From contig NZ_JBEQZJ010000009.1 of NCBI RefSeq assembly GCF_045223415.1, positions 1-64,000 on the forward strand: a stretch of 64,000 nucleotides of DNA, given 5' to 3'. Of the stretch, positions 33,223 to 42,750 are shown piece by piece. The DNA comes from Hoskinsella mucinilytica (GTDB taxonomy: Bacteria > Bacillota_I > Bacilli_A > Erysipelotrichales > Erysipelotrichaceae). The notes beneath the pieces were generated by a model that saw only the letters and a list, made by a program, of their open reading frames with translations, had not been told where the DNA came from and made no database searches. Position numbers and translations under genes: made by a program. Numbering within the stretch: the stretch's first letter is position 1; every line of letters starts with the position of its first letter.

Positions 33223-35589
33223 ATGGAAGAATACATAGCGCATAAAATAAAAAGTGAACAAGGTACCATCAGAACACAAACGATCAAGGAGCACAGTGAA
33301 CATACGAAAAATTTAAGTGGTATATATGGAAAAACATTAAATGTTACCAATATATGCCAATTAATTGCTGCTTTACATGATGTAGGAAAATACCGAAGTG
33401 TTTTTCAAGATTATATAAAGTCGGATGATGAGAATAATAAACAAAAAGGAAAAATTAATCACGCTTCAGTTGGTGCTCATTATGTAATGAAATATCAAGA
33501 GGATGAAAATAATATGTTTTCTCGACTCACCAAAGAGATTGTAGCTGAATGCATTATTTCTCATCATGGACTAAAAGATTTCATTACTCCATTAGGGAAG
33601 AACGAATTTAATAGGTTAAGTATTGAGGATCATGAGCAGTACAATGAGGCTTATGATCATATAAAAGAACTTCTTGACTATGAGGAATTTAGTGATTTAT
33701 ACCAAAAGGCGAAATCGGAAACTGAAAATATGTTTAACATCATTAATGATAAAGTAAAAACAAGTAAAGAATGTTATTTCGACATGAGCGCATTTACAAG
33801 ATATATATTATCTATTTTGATAAATGCAGATAGAGAAGATACAAGATCATTTATGTTAAATTTACCGTTACCTAAACCAAACAATATAGACACGAATAAT
33901 GTATGGGATAAAGCGATAGATCATTTGGAAGCACTACTTTCCACTTTTCCTACGACTGATGAGCTAAGTCAAGAGAAAACAAAAATTTCTGAAGAGTGCA
34001 AAGCATTTTCTATGAATAAGTCAGGAATTTATCGCCTGTCGTGCCCAACAGGTTCAGGGAAAACATTGGCATCCTTACGATATGCGCTATATCATGCAAA
34101 GAAATATAAGAAAAAGCATATTTTCTATATTGCACCTTATAAATCGATCCTTACGCAAAACAGTGCTGTTATGAAATCCGTGTTTGAAGAAGGTGATGTC
34201 TTAGTGCATCATTCTGATATCGTTCCAGAAGATAAAGAAAGATATGTATATTTGAATAGTAATTGGTCAACACCGGTGATCATGACAACAGCTATTCAAT
34301 TCTACCAAACATTGTTTTCTCACAAAACAACAAGCATACGGCGCTATCATCAATTAAGTAATGCTGTTATCATTATCGATGAGGCACAAACTATTCCGTT
34401 GGAAATTGTAAGTATGTTTAATTATATGATGAATTTTCTTTCAGAAATTTGTCATAGTACGGTATTGCTTTGTACGGCGACACAACCTCTATTCGATAAA
34501 ACAAAACGCCCTTTACGTTTGAGTGAACCAAACGATGTTGTGGAAATTACACCAACTAGAATCGAAGCATTTAAACGTGTACATATCATAAACAAATGTA
34601 GATTAGAAGGTTATACACAAGAGGAATATGCCGAATTGATCATGGATTGTTGGAAAAAACATAGATGTGTTTTAGCTATTGTTAATACCAAATCCGAGGC
34701 TGTTGGCTTATATCAACGTTGTATTCAAATTGCAGAAGAGCAAAAGTTAAAAATCGATATGTATCATTTATCAACTAGTATGTGTCCTAAAAATTGTGAT
34801 GATAAGTTGTCAGAGATCATGAAAAAGGCCAAAGAAGATACAAGTATGATTTGCATTTCTACAAATTTATGTGAGGCAGGAGTAGATATTTCATTTCCAT
34901 GTGTCGTTCGCTCCTTGACCGGATTAGACAGTATCTTGCAAGCAGCAGGTAGATCTAATCGTAATAAAAAAGTGCCATATGGTTATGTATATATTGTGAA
35001 CTCTAAATCTGAATATATAGGAAAATTACCTAGTGTAAAAGAGGGAAAACGTACAATGACCGATATGTTACATACGATGCAAGGCGAGTTTGTAGATGAT
35101 TTACTATTACCTGAGAAAATAGCTGAATATTATGAACACTATTATTTTGATACTGAAGTAAATATGGATTATGAAATAAAAAAATTAGGTAATACGCAAA
35201 TTGAATTGTGGGCCGAAAATAAGAAAGGAAGAACTGAAGCCGGAAAGAAAAAAGAATATATGCCAATTCTAACTAGTGCATTAAAATCTGCAGGCGAAAA
35301 TTTTGATATTATGCCTTCAACTATTGGTGTTCTTGTGCCATATAAAGATAGAGGTAAGGAATTGATAGCGATATTTGGCAATGACAGTGTATCCAACGCT
35401 GAAAAATATAAATTATTAAAAGAAGCACAATTGTATATGATCCAGGTTTACGAATATGCTTATCAAAAACTGGTAGATGCTGGAATGATTACTGTTCTAG
35501 AATTTGGAGATATGTTGGTGCTAAAGGAGGGTTATAGCGATGATATGGGACTGAATGTTGATCAAAAGCTTGCAAATCTGTTTTTATGA
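33223..35589 (+). CDS. cas3: CRISPR type I-C nuclease-helicase Cas3
   Basis: 788 residues. N-terminal HD nuclease (LHDVGK about 50, NHASVGAH about 86, SHHG about 114) fused to a superfamily 2 helicase (Walker A PTGSGKT about 278, DEAQ box about 387, CTATQP about 422, AGVDISFP, QAAGRSNRN about 580). After Cascade binds a target, Cas3 nicks and degrades the DNA. All motifs are intact. First gene of a seven-gene operon. Confidence 0.97.
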   Translation: MEEYIAHKIKSEQGTIRTQTIKEHSEHTKNLSGIYGKTLNVTNICQLIAALHDVGKYRSVFQDYIKSDDENNKQKGKINHASVGAHYVMKYQEDENNMFSRLTKEIVAECIISHHGLKDFITPLGKNEFNRLSIEDHEQYNEAYDHIKELLDYEEFSDLYQKAKSETENMFNIINDKVKTSKECYFDMSAFTRYILSILINADREDTRSFMLNLPLPKPNNIDTNNVWDKAIDHLEALLSTFPTTDELSQEKTKISEECKAFSMNKSGIYRLSCPTGSGKTLASLRYALYHAKKYKKKHIFYIAPYKSILTQNSAVMKSVFEEGDVLVHHSDIVPEDKERYVYLNSNWSTPVIMTTAIQFYQTLFSHKTTSIRRYHQLSNAVIIIDEAQTIPLEIVSMFNYMMNFLSEICHSTVLLCTATQPLFDKTKRPLRLSEPNDVVEITPTRIEAFKRVHIINKCRLEGYTQEEYAELIMDCWKKHRCVLAIVNTKSEAVGLYQRCIQIAEEQKLKIDMYHLSTSMCPKNCDDKLSEIMKKAKEDTSMICISTNLCEAGVDISFPCVVRSLTGLDSILQAAGRSNRNKKVPYGYVYIVNSKSEYIGKLPSVKEGKRTMTDMLHTMQGEFVDDLLLPEKIAEYYEHYYFDTEVNMDYEIKKLGNTQIELWAENKKGRTEAGKKKEYMPILTSALKSAGENFDIMPSTIGVLVPYKDRGKELIAIFGNDSVSNAEKYKLLKEAQLYMIQVYEYAYQKLVDAGMITVLEFGDMLVLKEGYSDDMGLNVDQKLANLFL

Positions 35590-35603
35590 AAGAAGGTGAA
35601 TGA

Positions 35604-36335
35604 ATGGTGAAAGCAAATCAGATTGAGTTTAAAGTTTATGGAAAGTATGCTTTATTTTCTGAACCTGCCAGTAGAGCAGGAGGAGAAAAATCAAGCTATA
35701 TGATTCCAACATACGAAGCATTAAAAGGAGTATGTAAAAGTATTTATTTCAAACCTACGATAGTATGGTATGTTGATGAAGTAAGGATTATGAAACCTAT
35801 TCAAACAATTTCAAAAGGTATCCGCCCCATAGATATGTCGGGTGGAAATACATTATCTTACTATACTTATCTATATGATGTAGAATATCAGGTGAAAGCG
35901 CATTTTGAATGGAATTTACATCATGAAGAACTCGCTCATGATAGAAATGAGAACAAGCATTATTTTATCGCTAAAAGATCTGTAGAAAAGGGTGGAAGAA
36001 GGAGCGCTTTTCTCGGATCAAGCGAATGTCAAGGTTATGTTGAACCATGTATCTTTGGTGAAGGAAAAGGATTTTACGATGAAATAGGCGAAATGCAATT
36101 CGGAACTATGGAACATGGATTCATTTATCCTGATGAGTATGTTCGGGATGAAGAAAAAGGTAAAATAGTTGCAACATTCTGGAGACCTTTGATGAAAAAA
36201 GGTGTTATTTCCTTTATTCGTCCAGAAGATTGCAGTATTCATCAAATAATCGGTACAGGAAGTATCAAAATATTTGATGAAAATCATTTTACTGTTTCAG
36301 AAATAGGAGGTGATGATATTGTCATGGACAAATAA
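35604..36335 (+). CDS. cas5c: type I-C Cascade subunit and pre-crRNA nuclease Cas5c
   Basis: 243 residues, the usual length for Cas5c (Cas5d). N-terminal RAMP-fold start (QIEFKVYGKYALFSEP), Gly-rich segment (ASRAGGEKSSY) and the family's central RGPIxMSGG-like stretch seen as IRPIDMSGG. In subtype I-C this protein replaces Cas6 and cuts pre-crRNA. It starts 14 bases after cas3 and overlaps cas8c by 17 bases. Confidence 0.93.
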   Translation: MVKANQIEFKVYGKYALFSEPASRAGGEKSSYMIPTYEALKGVCKSIYFKPTIVWYVDEVRIMKPIQTISKGIRPIDMSGGNTLSYYTYLYDVEYQVKAHFEWNLHHEELAHDRNENKHYFIAKRSVEKGGRRSAFLGSSECQGYVEPCIFGEGKGFYDEIGEMQFGTMEHGFIYPDEYVRDEEKGKIVATFWRPLMKKGVISFIRPEDCSIHQIIGTGSIKIFDENHFTVSEIGGDDIVMDK

Positions 36336-38178
36336 ATTATTAGAAACTTATGATGCTTGTTCAAGTTTAGTTGGCGAGTACAAGAACGGTAATATATTGT
36401 TACCCATAGGTCATCTCATTCAAAGAGCACAGATAGAACTAACAATTGATGAGGAAGGTAGCTTTATCAATGCGGTCATCCTTGAACAAGAGGCAGCAGA
36501 CACAGTATTGCCCGTAAGTGAAGATTCCGCAAGCAGAGGAAATGGAATATCACCACATCCCCTGCATGATAAATTGTTATATATAGCAAAAGACTATAGT
36601 AAATATGTGGATCCTTTAAGGTCAAAACATCATGATGCATATATGGAACAACTTTATCAATGGGTTACATCACCTTATACCAATGCAACTATACAAGCAA
36701 TTTATGCTTATCTATTAAAAGGGACAGTCATCGCAGATTTGATTCGCTGTCGTATTTTAGAGGAGCAAGATGGCTTTTTGAGTAATAAAGTAAAATTCCA
36801 AAAAGCGATTCCTCAAAGTGAAGCATTTGTGAGATTTAGAATGTATAGTCCAAAGCTTAGGAAAGCACCATGGGAAGACAAAGAACTGTTTCAAAGCTTT
36901 ATCGATTACTATCAAAGTTTACATAAGGATGAAATAGGGTTGTGTTGTATTACCGGAAAACAAATGTATTGTACAGATAAACATCCTAGCAAATTGCGTT
37001 ATAGTAGCGATAATGCAAAAATAATTTCAACCAATGATGCAAGTGGTTTCACGTTTCGTGGTAGAATTGCCAATAAAGAGAATGTTATATCTATAGGGTA
37101 TGAAACGAGTCAGAAAATACATAATGCGCTTCGTTGGCTTATTCAAGAGCAAGGATATTTGAAAAATGGATTCGCTGTTGTAATCTGGAATGTAGAAAAT
37201 AAGCCTGTATATAATAATATCTTTGGTAGATCAGATGATGATGAAGATGATGAAGTAGATTTAAATGGACTTTATGCGAAAGATGTTATACAAATGATAG
37301 AAGGATATGAAAGGCAATTAGATGCACGAGATGATGTAATGATCATGATGTTAGATTCAGCTACTAAAGGACGTTTGTCTATCGTTGGCTATCAAGAGTT
37401 AAAAGCATCTCAGTATTATGAGAATCTAAAGAACTGGTATGAAAATTGTCGATGGATACAATATCGTGAAACACGGTCTTTTACAACCCCAACAGTAAAT
37501 GAAATTATTACTTCAGTGTATGGAGTTTATAGAGATGGAAAAATGGTTGTCGATGAAAAATTAGAAAAGCAAAAGAAAAATGATATTCTGCCATGTATCT
37601 TATTTGGAAAGGATATTCCTAAAGAATTAATAAGGGATGCATATCATCAAGCATTACATCTAACCACTATAGATTTAGCACAATACAAAAAATGCGCCGG
37701 AATTTTATGCGCACTTATGCGAAAAGAAAGTGCAGAAGAAAGAAAAAAACAAGGAAAAGGAGCAATTTGGTCAATGGATATAATTGAAAATAAAGAAAAC
37801 GGTTTAGAATCAACAGCATACTTGATTGGTCAACTTATGGCAGTTTTTTTCGAAATGGAGGAGTATGCATTAAATGAAGTACATGAAAAAAGGCCAACAA
37901 ATGCAATGAAATATATTGCAGAATGCAGAAAATCACCATGGAAAATTTTATCAATAATGAATGATAGAGTGAGACCATATGTTATTAAATTATCGAAAGA
38001 TAAAAAAACAAAAGAAAAAATGGAACTATTTGAACTTGATAAGAAAAAGATTATTAAAGAGCTTTCAAAACGAGAAGAATTAAAAAATTTAAAAAATCTA
38101 GAGTTTGATTTTGATATGGGATTTGAATGCCAAAGCCTGTATTATGATGAAAAAAAGGAGGAACAAAAAAATGACTAG
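36319..38178 (+). CDS. cas8c: type I-C large subunit Cas8c
   Basis: About 619 residues (Csd1 family). I choose the TTG at 36319: it is 8 bases behind AGGAGG (36305-36310) and gives the family's typical opening MSWTNKLLETYDAC; the GTG at 36310 and ATG at 36313 are too close to the RBS. Recognisable features are LCCITGK and NAxxFTFRGR-like DASGFTFRG around residues 215-245. It recognises the PAM and holds the crRNA end in Cascade. Overlaps cas7c by 8 bases. Confidence 0.95.
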   Translation: MSWTNKLLETYDACSSLVGEYKNGNILLPIGHLIQRAQIELTIDEEGSFINAVILEQEAADTVLPVSEDSASRGNGISPHPLHDKLLYIAKDYSKYVDPLRSKHHDAYMEQLYQWVTSPYTNATIQAIYAYLLKGTVIADLIRCRILEEQDGFLSNKVKFQKAIPQSEAFVRFRMYSPKLRKAPWEDKELFQSFIDYYQSLHKDEIGLCCITGKQMYCTDKHPSKLRYSSDNAKIISTNDASGFTFRGRIANKENVISIGYETSQKIHNALRWLIQEQGYLKNGFAVVIWNVENKPVYNNIFGRSDDDEDDEVDLNGLYAKDVIQMIEGYERQLDARDDVMIMMLDSATKGRLSIVGYQELKASQYYENLKNWYENCRWIQYRETRSFTTPTVNEIITSVYGVYRDGKMVVDEKLEKQKKNDILPCILFGKDIPKELIRDAYHQALHLTTIDLAQYKKCAGILCALMRKESAEERKKQGKGAIWSMDIIENKENGLESTAYLIGQLMAVFFEMEEYALNEVHEKRPTNAMKYIAECRKSPWKILSIMNDRVRPYVIKLSKDKKTKEKMELFELDKKKIIKELSKREELKNLKNLEFDFDMGFECQSLYYDEKKEEQKND

Positions 38179-39034
38179 TTTAACAAACAAAATTGATTTC
38201 GCTGTATTGGTGACTGTAAAAAAAGCAAATCCTAATGGAGATCCTAACAACGGAAATAGACCAAGGGAAGATTTTGAAGGATATGGAGAAATATCAGATG
38301 TGTGTATCAAACGTAAAATCAGAAATCGTTTACAGGATATGGGAGAAAAAATCTTTGTACAGTCAGATGAGCGCTGCGATGATGGGTTCCAAAGCTTGAA
38401 TGATCGTTTTAAAGGATATGATTTACTTCAACGAGCTGTTAAAAATAAAGATGGTGATGCTGTTTATCGTTTGGCTTGTGAAAAATGGATTGATGTAAGA
38501 GGTTTTGGACAAGTTATGGCGTTTAAGGCTGGTGGTGATAGTTCTAGTGTATCTAAAGGAATTCGTGGTCCTATTTCAATTCATCCTGCATATAGTGTTT
38601 CTACAATTAATTCAGAAAGTATGCAAATTACAAAAAGTGTGAATAGTGAAACAAAAGATAAAAAATCTTCTGATACCATGGGTCAAAAACATCGTGTTGA
38701 ATTTGGACTGTATGTAATCAAAGGCAGCATTAACTGTCAACTTGCTGAGAAAACAGGATTTAGTAATGAAGATGCTGAAAAAGTAAAGCAAGCGTTGATT
38801 ACATTATTTGAAAATGATGCTTCTTCTGCTAGACCAGAAGGCTCTATGGAAGTTCGTAAGGTATACTGGTGGAAACATAATTGTAAAAGTGGTCAATACT
38901 CTACAGCGAAGGTACATAGGTCTTTACATGTTACAGAAAAAGAAGGCGTAACTACACCAAAATCTTTTGATGATTACGTTATCACGATTGACGAGCTTGA
39001 AGGATTACCTGTAGAAGTTTATGAAGGACTATGA
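38171..39034 (+). CDS. cas7c: type I-C Cascade backbone Cas7c
   Basis: 287 residues (Csd2 family) from ATG 38171 behind AAGGAGG; a frame opening at 38105 lies inside cas8c. Motifs NPNGDPNNGNRPR (about 20-32), RGFGQVMAF and GIRGPISIHPAYSV are characteristic. Several copies coat the crRNA. Overlaps cas8c by 8 and cas4 by 14 bases, indicating translational coupling. Confidence 0.96.
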   Translation: MTSLTNKIDFAVLVTVKKANPNGDPNNGNRPREDFEGYGEISDVCIKRKIRNRLQDMGEKIFVQSDERCDDGFQSLNDRFKGYDLLQRAVKNKDGDAVYRLACEKWIDVRGFGQVMAFKAGGDSSSVSKGIRGPISIHPAYSVSTINSESMQITKSVNSETKDKKSSDTMGQKHRVEFGLYVIKGSINCQLAEKTGFSNEDAEKVKQALITLFENDASSARPEGSMEVRKVYWWKHNCKSGQYSTAKVHRSLHVTEKEGVTTPKSFDDYVITIDELEGLPVEVYEGL

Positions 39035-39683
39035 GGAAGACGAATTTTTAATGCTATCAGGAATTCAGCATTTTGCATTTTGTCGAAGGCAATGGGCATT
39101 GATCCATATCGAACAATTATGGGATGAAAATTATCGTACAGTTGATGGAGATATATTTCATGAAATTGCTCATAAAGATGATTACACAGAAAAACGTAAG
39201 AAAATAATCATTACGAGAGGTTTGCGAATTTTTTCAAGAAGTCTTGGGTTAAGCGGTACCTGCGATGTAGTGGAAATGCATGAGGATAAGAATGGCATTA
39301 AATTAAAAAACTACGAAGGAACCTATTTACCTTATCCTATTGAATATAAGAGAGGGAAACCTAAAGAAGATGCAATCGATGAATTACAACTTTGTGCACA
39401 GGCAATGTGTCTTGAAGAAATGTTGCTATGTGAAATTCAAGAAGGTGCACTATTTTATGGAGAACCTTATCATAGGACAAAAGTTAAGTTCACTAACGAG
39501 TTGCGGGAAATGGTTAGAGCTTATGCAAAGGAAATGCATGAGCTCTACAAAAAAGGAAACACTCCAAAAGTAAAGACGTCGAAAAAATGTAAATCATGTT
39601 CTTTAGAACAACTTTGCCTTCCAAAATTAAATCAGCAACCATCTGTGGAAGACTATTTTAATAAATATTTGAAGATGGAGTAG
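39021..39683 (+). CDS. cas4: CRISPR adaptation exonuclease Cas4
   Basis: 220 residues with a RecB-type nuclease core (GDIFHE, D in TCDVVE, E and K in YPIEYKRGK, Q in DELQLCAQA) and an iron-sulphur cluster formed by Cys near residue 21 (FCRRQW) and the C-terminal CKSC/C set (about 192-203). It trims and PAM-selects prespacers together with Cas1-Cas2. Overlaps cas7c and ends 4 bases before cas1. Confidence 0.95.
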   Translation: MKDYEEDEFLMLSGIQHFAFCRRQWALIHIEQLWDENYRTVDGDIFHEIAHKDDYTEKRKKIIITRGLRIFSRSLGLSGTCDVVEMHEDKNGIKLKNYEGTYLPYPIEYKRGKPKEDAIDELQLCAQAMCLEEMLLCEIQEGALFYGEPYHRTKVKFTNELREMVRAYAKEMHELYKKGNTPKVKTSKKCKSCSLEQLCLPKLNQQPSVEDYFNKYLKME

Positions 39684-39687
39684 AAAA

Positions 39688-40719
39688 ATGAAGAAACTTT
39701 TAAATACACTATATGTGACAACTCCGGAATCATATCTGAGTCTTGATGGAGAAAATGTAGTAGTAAAACGTAAGGAAATGGATGATACAAGAGTACCTTT
39801 GCATAATCTGGAAGGTATAGTTGGATTTGGATATACAGGAGCTAGTCCGGCATTGATGGGAAAATGTGCTGAGAACAATATTTCTTTGACTTTTGTAACA
39901 AAACATGGTCGTTTTCTTGCTAGGGTTATTGGCGAGAGTAGAGGAAATGTACTGTTGAGGAAAGAGCAATACCGCATATCTGATAATGAGAGTAGCAGTT
40001 TGTACTATGCTAGAAATATGATTGCGGCAAAATTATTAAATTCCAGACAGGTAATTGAACGCATCTGTAGGGATTATGAATTACGAATAGATACCGAGCA
40101 ATTAAAAAATGCTTCTAAAAATATCAAAGAACTAGCGATCTTATCAAAAGAAGCATCCTCTATGGAACTATTAAGAGGTTATGAAGGAAAAGCGGCTGTA
40201 TATTATTTCTCAGTGTTTGATGATATGATTCTTCAGCAAAAAGATGATTTCTATTTTCATGATAGAAATAAGCGTCCACCTTTAGATAATGTAAATGCTT
40301 TATTATCCTTTGTCTATACATTATTAGCGAAGGATGTTACTTCAGCACTTGAAAGTGTGGGTCTTGATGCGTATGTTGGCTTTTTACATTGTGATACACC
40401 AGGACGAGCTTCTTTAGCTATGGATATGATGGAAGAATTAAGAGCGGTAATGGCAGATAGGTTTGTTTTAACTCTGATTAATAAAAAAATCGTGACAGTA
40501 GATGGATTTGTAAAGATGGAGAATGGTGCTGTGTATATGAATGATGATACAAGAAAGACGATTTTATCATATTGGCAAAGGAAGAAACAAGAAACTTTGA
40601 AACATCCTTTTCTAGATGAGAAGATAGAGTGGGGATTAATTCCTTATGTACAGGCACTATTATTGGCTAGAACGATTCGTGGAGATTTAAAAGAATATCC
40701 ACCTTTCTTAACCAAGTAA
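39688..40719 (+). CDS. cas1: CRISPR integrase Cas1 (type I-C)
   Basis: 343 residues, typical Cas1c. N-terminal beta domain (TLYVTTPESYLSLDGENVVV) and helical catalytic domain with the metal ligands Glu in LRGYEGKAA (about 168), His in YVGFLHCDTPGR (about 233) and Asp/Glu in SLAMDMMEELR (about 246). It integrates new spacers with Cas2. Intact. Confidence 0.97.
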   Translation: MKKLLNTLYVTTPESYLSLDGENVVVKRKEMDDTRVPLHNLEGIVGFGYTGASPALMGKCAENNISLTFVTKHGRFLARVIGESRGNVLLRKEQYRISDNESSSLYYARNMIAAKLLNSRQVIERICRDYELRIDTEQLKNASKNIKELAILSKEASSMELLRGYEGKAAVYYFSVFDDMILQQKDDFYFHDRNKRPPLDNVNALLSFVYTLLAKDVTSALESVGLDAYVGFLHCDTPGRASLAMDMMEELRAVMADRFVLTLINKKIVTVDGFVKMENGAVYMNDDTRKTILSYWQRKKQETLKHPFLDEKIEWGLIPYVQALLLARTIRGDLKEYPPFLTK

Positions 40720-40731
40720 TGGAGGATATAT

Positions 40732-41022
40732 ATGCTAGTTTTAATAACCTATGACGTAAATACGGAAACTAAAGCTGGGAAAGCCCGTCTAAGAAAAGTT
40801 GCAAAGGAATGTGTGAACTATGGTCATAGGGTTCAGAATTCTGTTTTTGAGTGCGTTCTTGACCAAGCACAATGTAGGAAGGTTAAACATATTCTAGAAC
40901 AAATTATTGACAAAGAGCATGATAGTTTAAGGCTTTATTATTTAGGTAATCATTATGAGAATAAAGTTGATCATATAGGGATAAAGCCAAGTTTTAAAGT
41001 TGAAGATGTATTGATTTTGTAG
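40732..41022 (+). CDS. cas2: CRISPR adaptation protein Cas2
   Basis: 96 residues, ferredoxin-like fold; ITYDVNT with the conserved Asp at the end of strand 1 and R-x2-KVAK-x2-x-YG-R-VQ-x-SVFEC pattern. Bridges Cas1 dimers. Last gene of the operon; a terminator follows immediately. Confidence 0.97.
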   Translation: MLVLITYDVNTETKAGKARLRKVAKECVNYGHRVQNSVFECVLDQAQCRKVKHILEQIIDKEHDSLRLYYLGNHYENKVDHIGIKPSFKVEDVLIL

Positions 41023-41023
41023 T

Positions 41024-41072
41024 AGTGCGAATGTGATGCTTACATAAATCTCTTAAGAGATTCGCACTTTTT
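41024..41072 (+). terminator. terminator of the cas operon
   Basis: AGTGCGAAT (41024-41032) pairs with ATTCGCACT (41060-41068); an inner CTCTTAAGAG palindrome (41050-41059) extends the stem, and a T-run follows. It separates the operon from the array leader. Confidence 0.8.
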
Positions 41073-41180
41073 ATTAATGGTTTTATATTGATTTGTAACA
41101 AAATGAAAGTTAATGATTTATAAAAGAGATGAAAAAGTGAAAACACGGTTACATTATCTATGATATCATTAACTTTTGCT
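41073..41180 (+). promoter_or_regulatory. CRISPR leader
   Basis: About 108 AT-rich bases between the cas terminator and the first repeat. New spacers should be added at this end, because the degenerate repeat is at the far end. The array promoter should lie here, but I do not see a strong -35/-10 pair. Confidence 0.65.
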
Positions 41181-41802
41181 GTCTTGTCCGTAAGGACAAG
41201 TGGATCTAAATGCACGTTAGTATGCTATTTCTACATTGCGAATGAGGGGTCTTGTCCGTAAGGACAAGTGGATCTAAATAATGGTTTTCCCATCAGATGA
41301 TTTAAGAATGCACAAGTCTTGTCCGTAAGGACAAGTGGATCTAAATCTCTAATGCTTTGTTTAATGCCACGTAACACACAGTCTTGTCCGTAAGGACAAG
41401 TGGATCTAAATCATCCATTAGCAAAATATGCCACATCAGCAGTAGGTCTTGTCCGTAAGGACAAGTGGATCTAAATTGCTATGACATCGATATTTTGGTA
41501 TGTTGCTATGTCTTGTCCGTAAGGACAAGTGGATCTAAATGTTTAAATAGATCGTATCCATAGTACCACCGCATGTCTTGTCCGTAAGGACAAGTGGATC
41601 TAAATATGGCATTGAATCCAGCAGATACAGCCTTTGTGAGTCTTGTCCGTAAGGACAAGTGGATCTAAATAAGTCGGCCAACAGAAACGAAGTCAAGCGA
41701 AACATGTCTTGTCCGTAAGGACAAGTGGATCTAAATTTTAAATCTAGTGCTTTGGCCGCCTGTTCTGGTGAGTCTTGTCCGTAAGGACAACTGGATCTAA
41801 AC
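41181..41802 (+). CRISPR. type I-C CRISPR array, 10 repeats and 9 spacers
   Basis: The repeats are 31 bases long and begin GTCTTGTCCGTAAGGACAAG; the next bases are TGGATCTAAAT. Starts are 41181, 41249, 41316, 41381, 41446, 41510, 41575, 41640, 41706 and 41772. The first nine are identical. The tenth is degenerate (one G to C change and a changed last base), which marks the old end. CTTGTCC and GGACAAG form a 7-bp stem around a GTAA loop. Spacers are 33-37 bases and all different. The array lies on the same strand as the cas genes and ends about 30 bases before the rpsF promoter. Confidence 0.98.
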
Positions 41803-41831
41803 AGACAAAATTTAAAAAGTCAAAAAATTTC

Positions 41832-41860
41832 TTTACTTTGCCTATTTGCAATGATAAAAT
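41832..41860 (+). promoter_or_regulatory. promoter of the rpsF operon
   Basis: TTTACT (41832-41837) and TAAAAT (41855-41860), 17 bases apart, with TG plus one base directly before the -10. It begins only 30 bases after the last CRISPR repeat. Confidence 0.65.
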
Positions 41861-41870
41861 ATATAAACGG

Positions 41871-41924
41871 GTAGAAATCTCTACTCCCCGCTCTATTCAC
41901 GAAAATAGGGCCAAAGACCATGAG
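41871..41924 (+). promoter_or_regulatory. possible S6:S18 autoregulatory leader
   Basis: The 5' UTR of rpsF folds into a small stem GTAGA/TCTAC (41871-41884) and a second stem CTCTATT/AATAGGG (41891-41910) directly preceded by a CCCCG stretch. S6:S18 ribosomal leaders carry a CCG motif next to a hairpin in exactly this location, allowing feedback by the two proteins encoded downstream. The assignment is tentative; no covariance check was possible. Confidence 0.4.
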
Positions 41925-41936
41925 GAGGTGTACAGA

Positions 41937-42230
41937 ATGAAAAAATACGAAATCATGTACATTGTGAACGCATCTTTGGAAGAAGCTGCACGTAAAGAAG
42001 TTATGGACGGCTTGCACAAGATCATTACAGACCACGAAGGAACAATCGATAAGATTGACGACTGGGGTGTAAAAGAGTTCGCATATGAAATCAACAAAAT
42101 GAACAAAGGTTACTATGTTGTGATTAATGTTACAGCTAACAATGAAGGAATTAAAGAATTCGATCGTTTAGCTCGTATTAACCACAGCGTTGTTCGTTAC
42201 ATGATCATTAAAACAGAAGGCGAAGAATAA
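41937..42230 (+). CDS. rpsF: 30S ribosomal protein S6
   Basis: 97 residues from ATG 41937 behind GAGGAGGTG. KKYEIMYIV at the start, an I-x-DWG-x-KEFAYEI centre and a VRYMIIKTE end are standard S6. A longer frame opening at 41775 runs through the promoter and the last CRISPR repeat and is not real. First gene of rpsF-ssb-rpsR. Confidence 0.98.
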   Translation: MKKYEIMYIVNASLEEAARKEVMDGLHKIITDHEGTIDKIDDWGVKEFAYEINKMNKGYYVVINVTANNEGIKEFDRLARINHSVVRYMIIKTEGEE

Positions 42231-42253
42231 TCGCATAAAGGAGAGATGAGACT

Positions 42254-42730
42254 ATGATTAATAGAGTAGTATTGGTCGGCCGTCTTACAAAAGACCCAGT
42301 CTTACGTAAAACAGGTTCAGGAGCATCTGTAGTATCCTTTACCGTTGCATGTGACCGTCGTGTGAAAACTGAAGGGCAGCCAACAGCTGATTTTATCAAT
42401 ACAGTAGCATGGAATAAAACTGCTGACATTGTAGCGCAATATACACACAAAGGTAGTCTAGTTGGTGTTGAAGGTAGAATTCAGACACGTAGCTATGATG
42501 ACCAAAGTGGAAAACGCATATATGTAACAGAGGTCGTAGCGGATAGTGTTCAGTTCCTTGAAAGCAAAAGTGCATCTGCAAATAATGCTTCTATGGGATA
42601 TACACCTGATTACAACAACAATAATCAAGGATATGAACCAGATACAAATACGAATTCACAGTCATCTTATTCCAGCGATTTTGAATCTAGTGATACATTG
42701 GATATCGCCAGTGATGATTTACCATTCTAA
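42254..42730 (+). CDS. ssb: single-stranded DNA-binding protein
   Basis: 158 residues: OB-fold (about 1-105, MINRVVLVGRLTKDPVLR, TAWNKTADI), a flexible Asn/Gln/Ser linker and the acidic tip DDLPF that recruits repair and replication proteins. Between rpsF and rpsR as in most Bacillota. Confidence 0.98.
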   Translation: MINRVVLVGRLTKDPVLRKTGSGASVVSFTVACDRRVKTEGQPTADFINTVAWNKTADIVAQYTHKGSLVGVEGRIQTRSYDDQSGKRIYVTEVVADSVQFLESKSASANNASMGYTPDYNNNNQGYEPDTNTNSQSSYSSDFESSDTLDIASDDLPF

Positions 42731-42750
42731 TTAGAAAGGAGATAACTACT

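Noticed and set aside
41775..41936. N-terminal extension of rpsF into the CRISPR array
   Set aside because: The frame is open by chance across the last repeat and the promoter; the strong RBS and the standard S6 start are at 41937.
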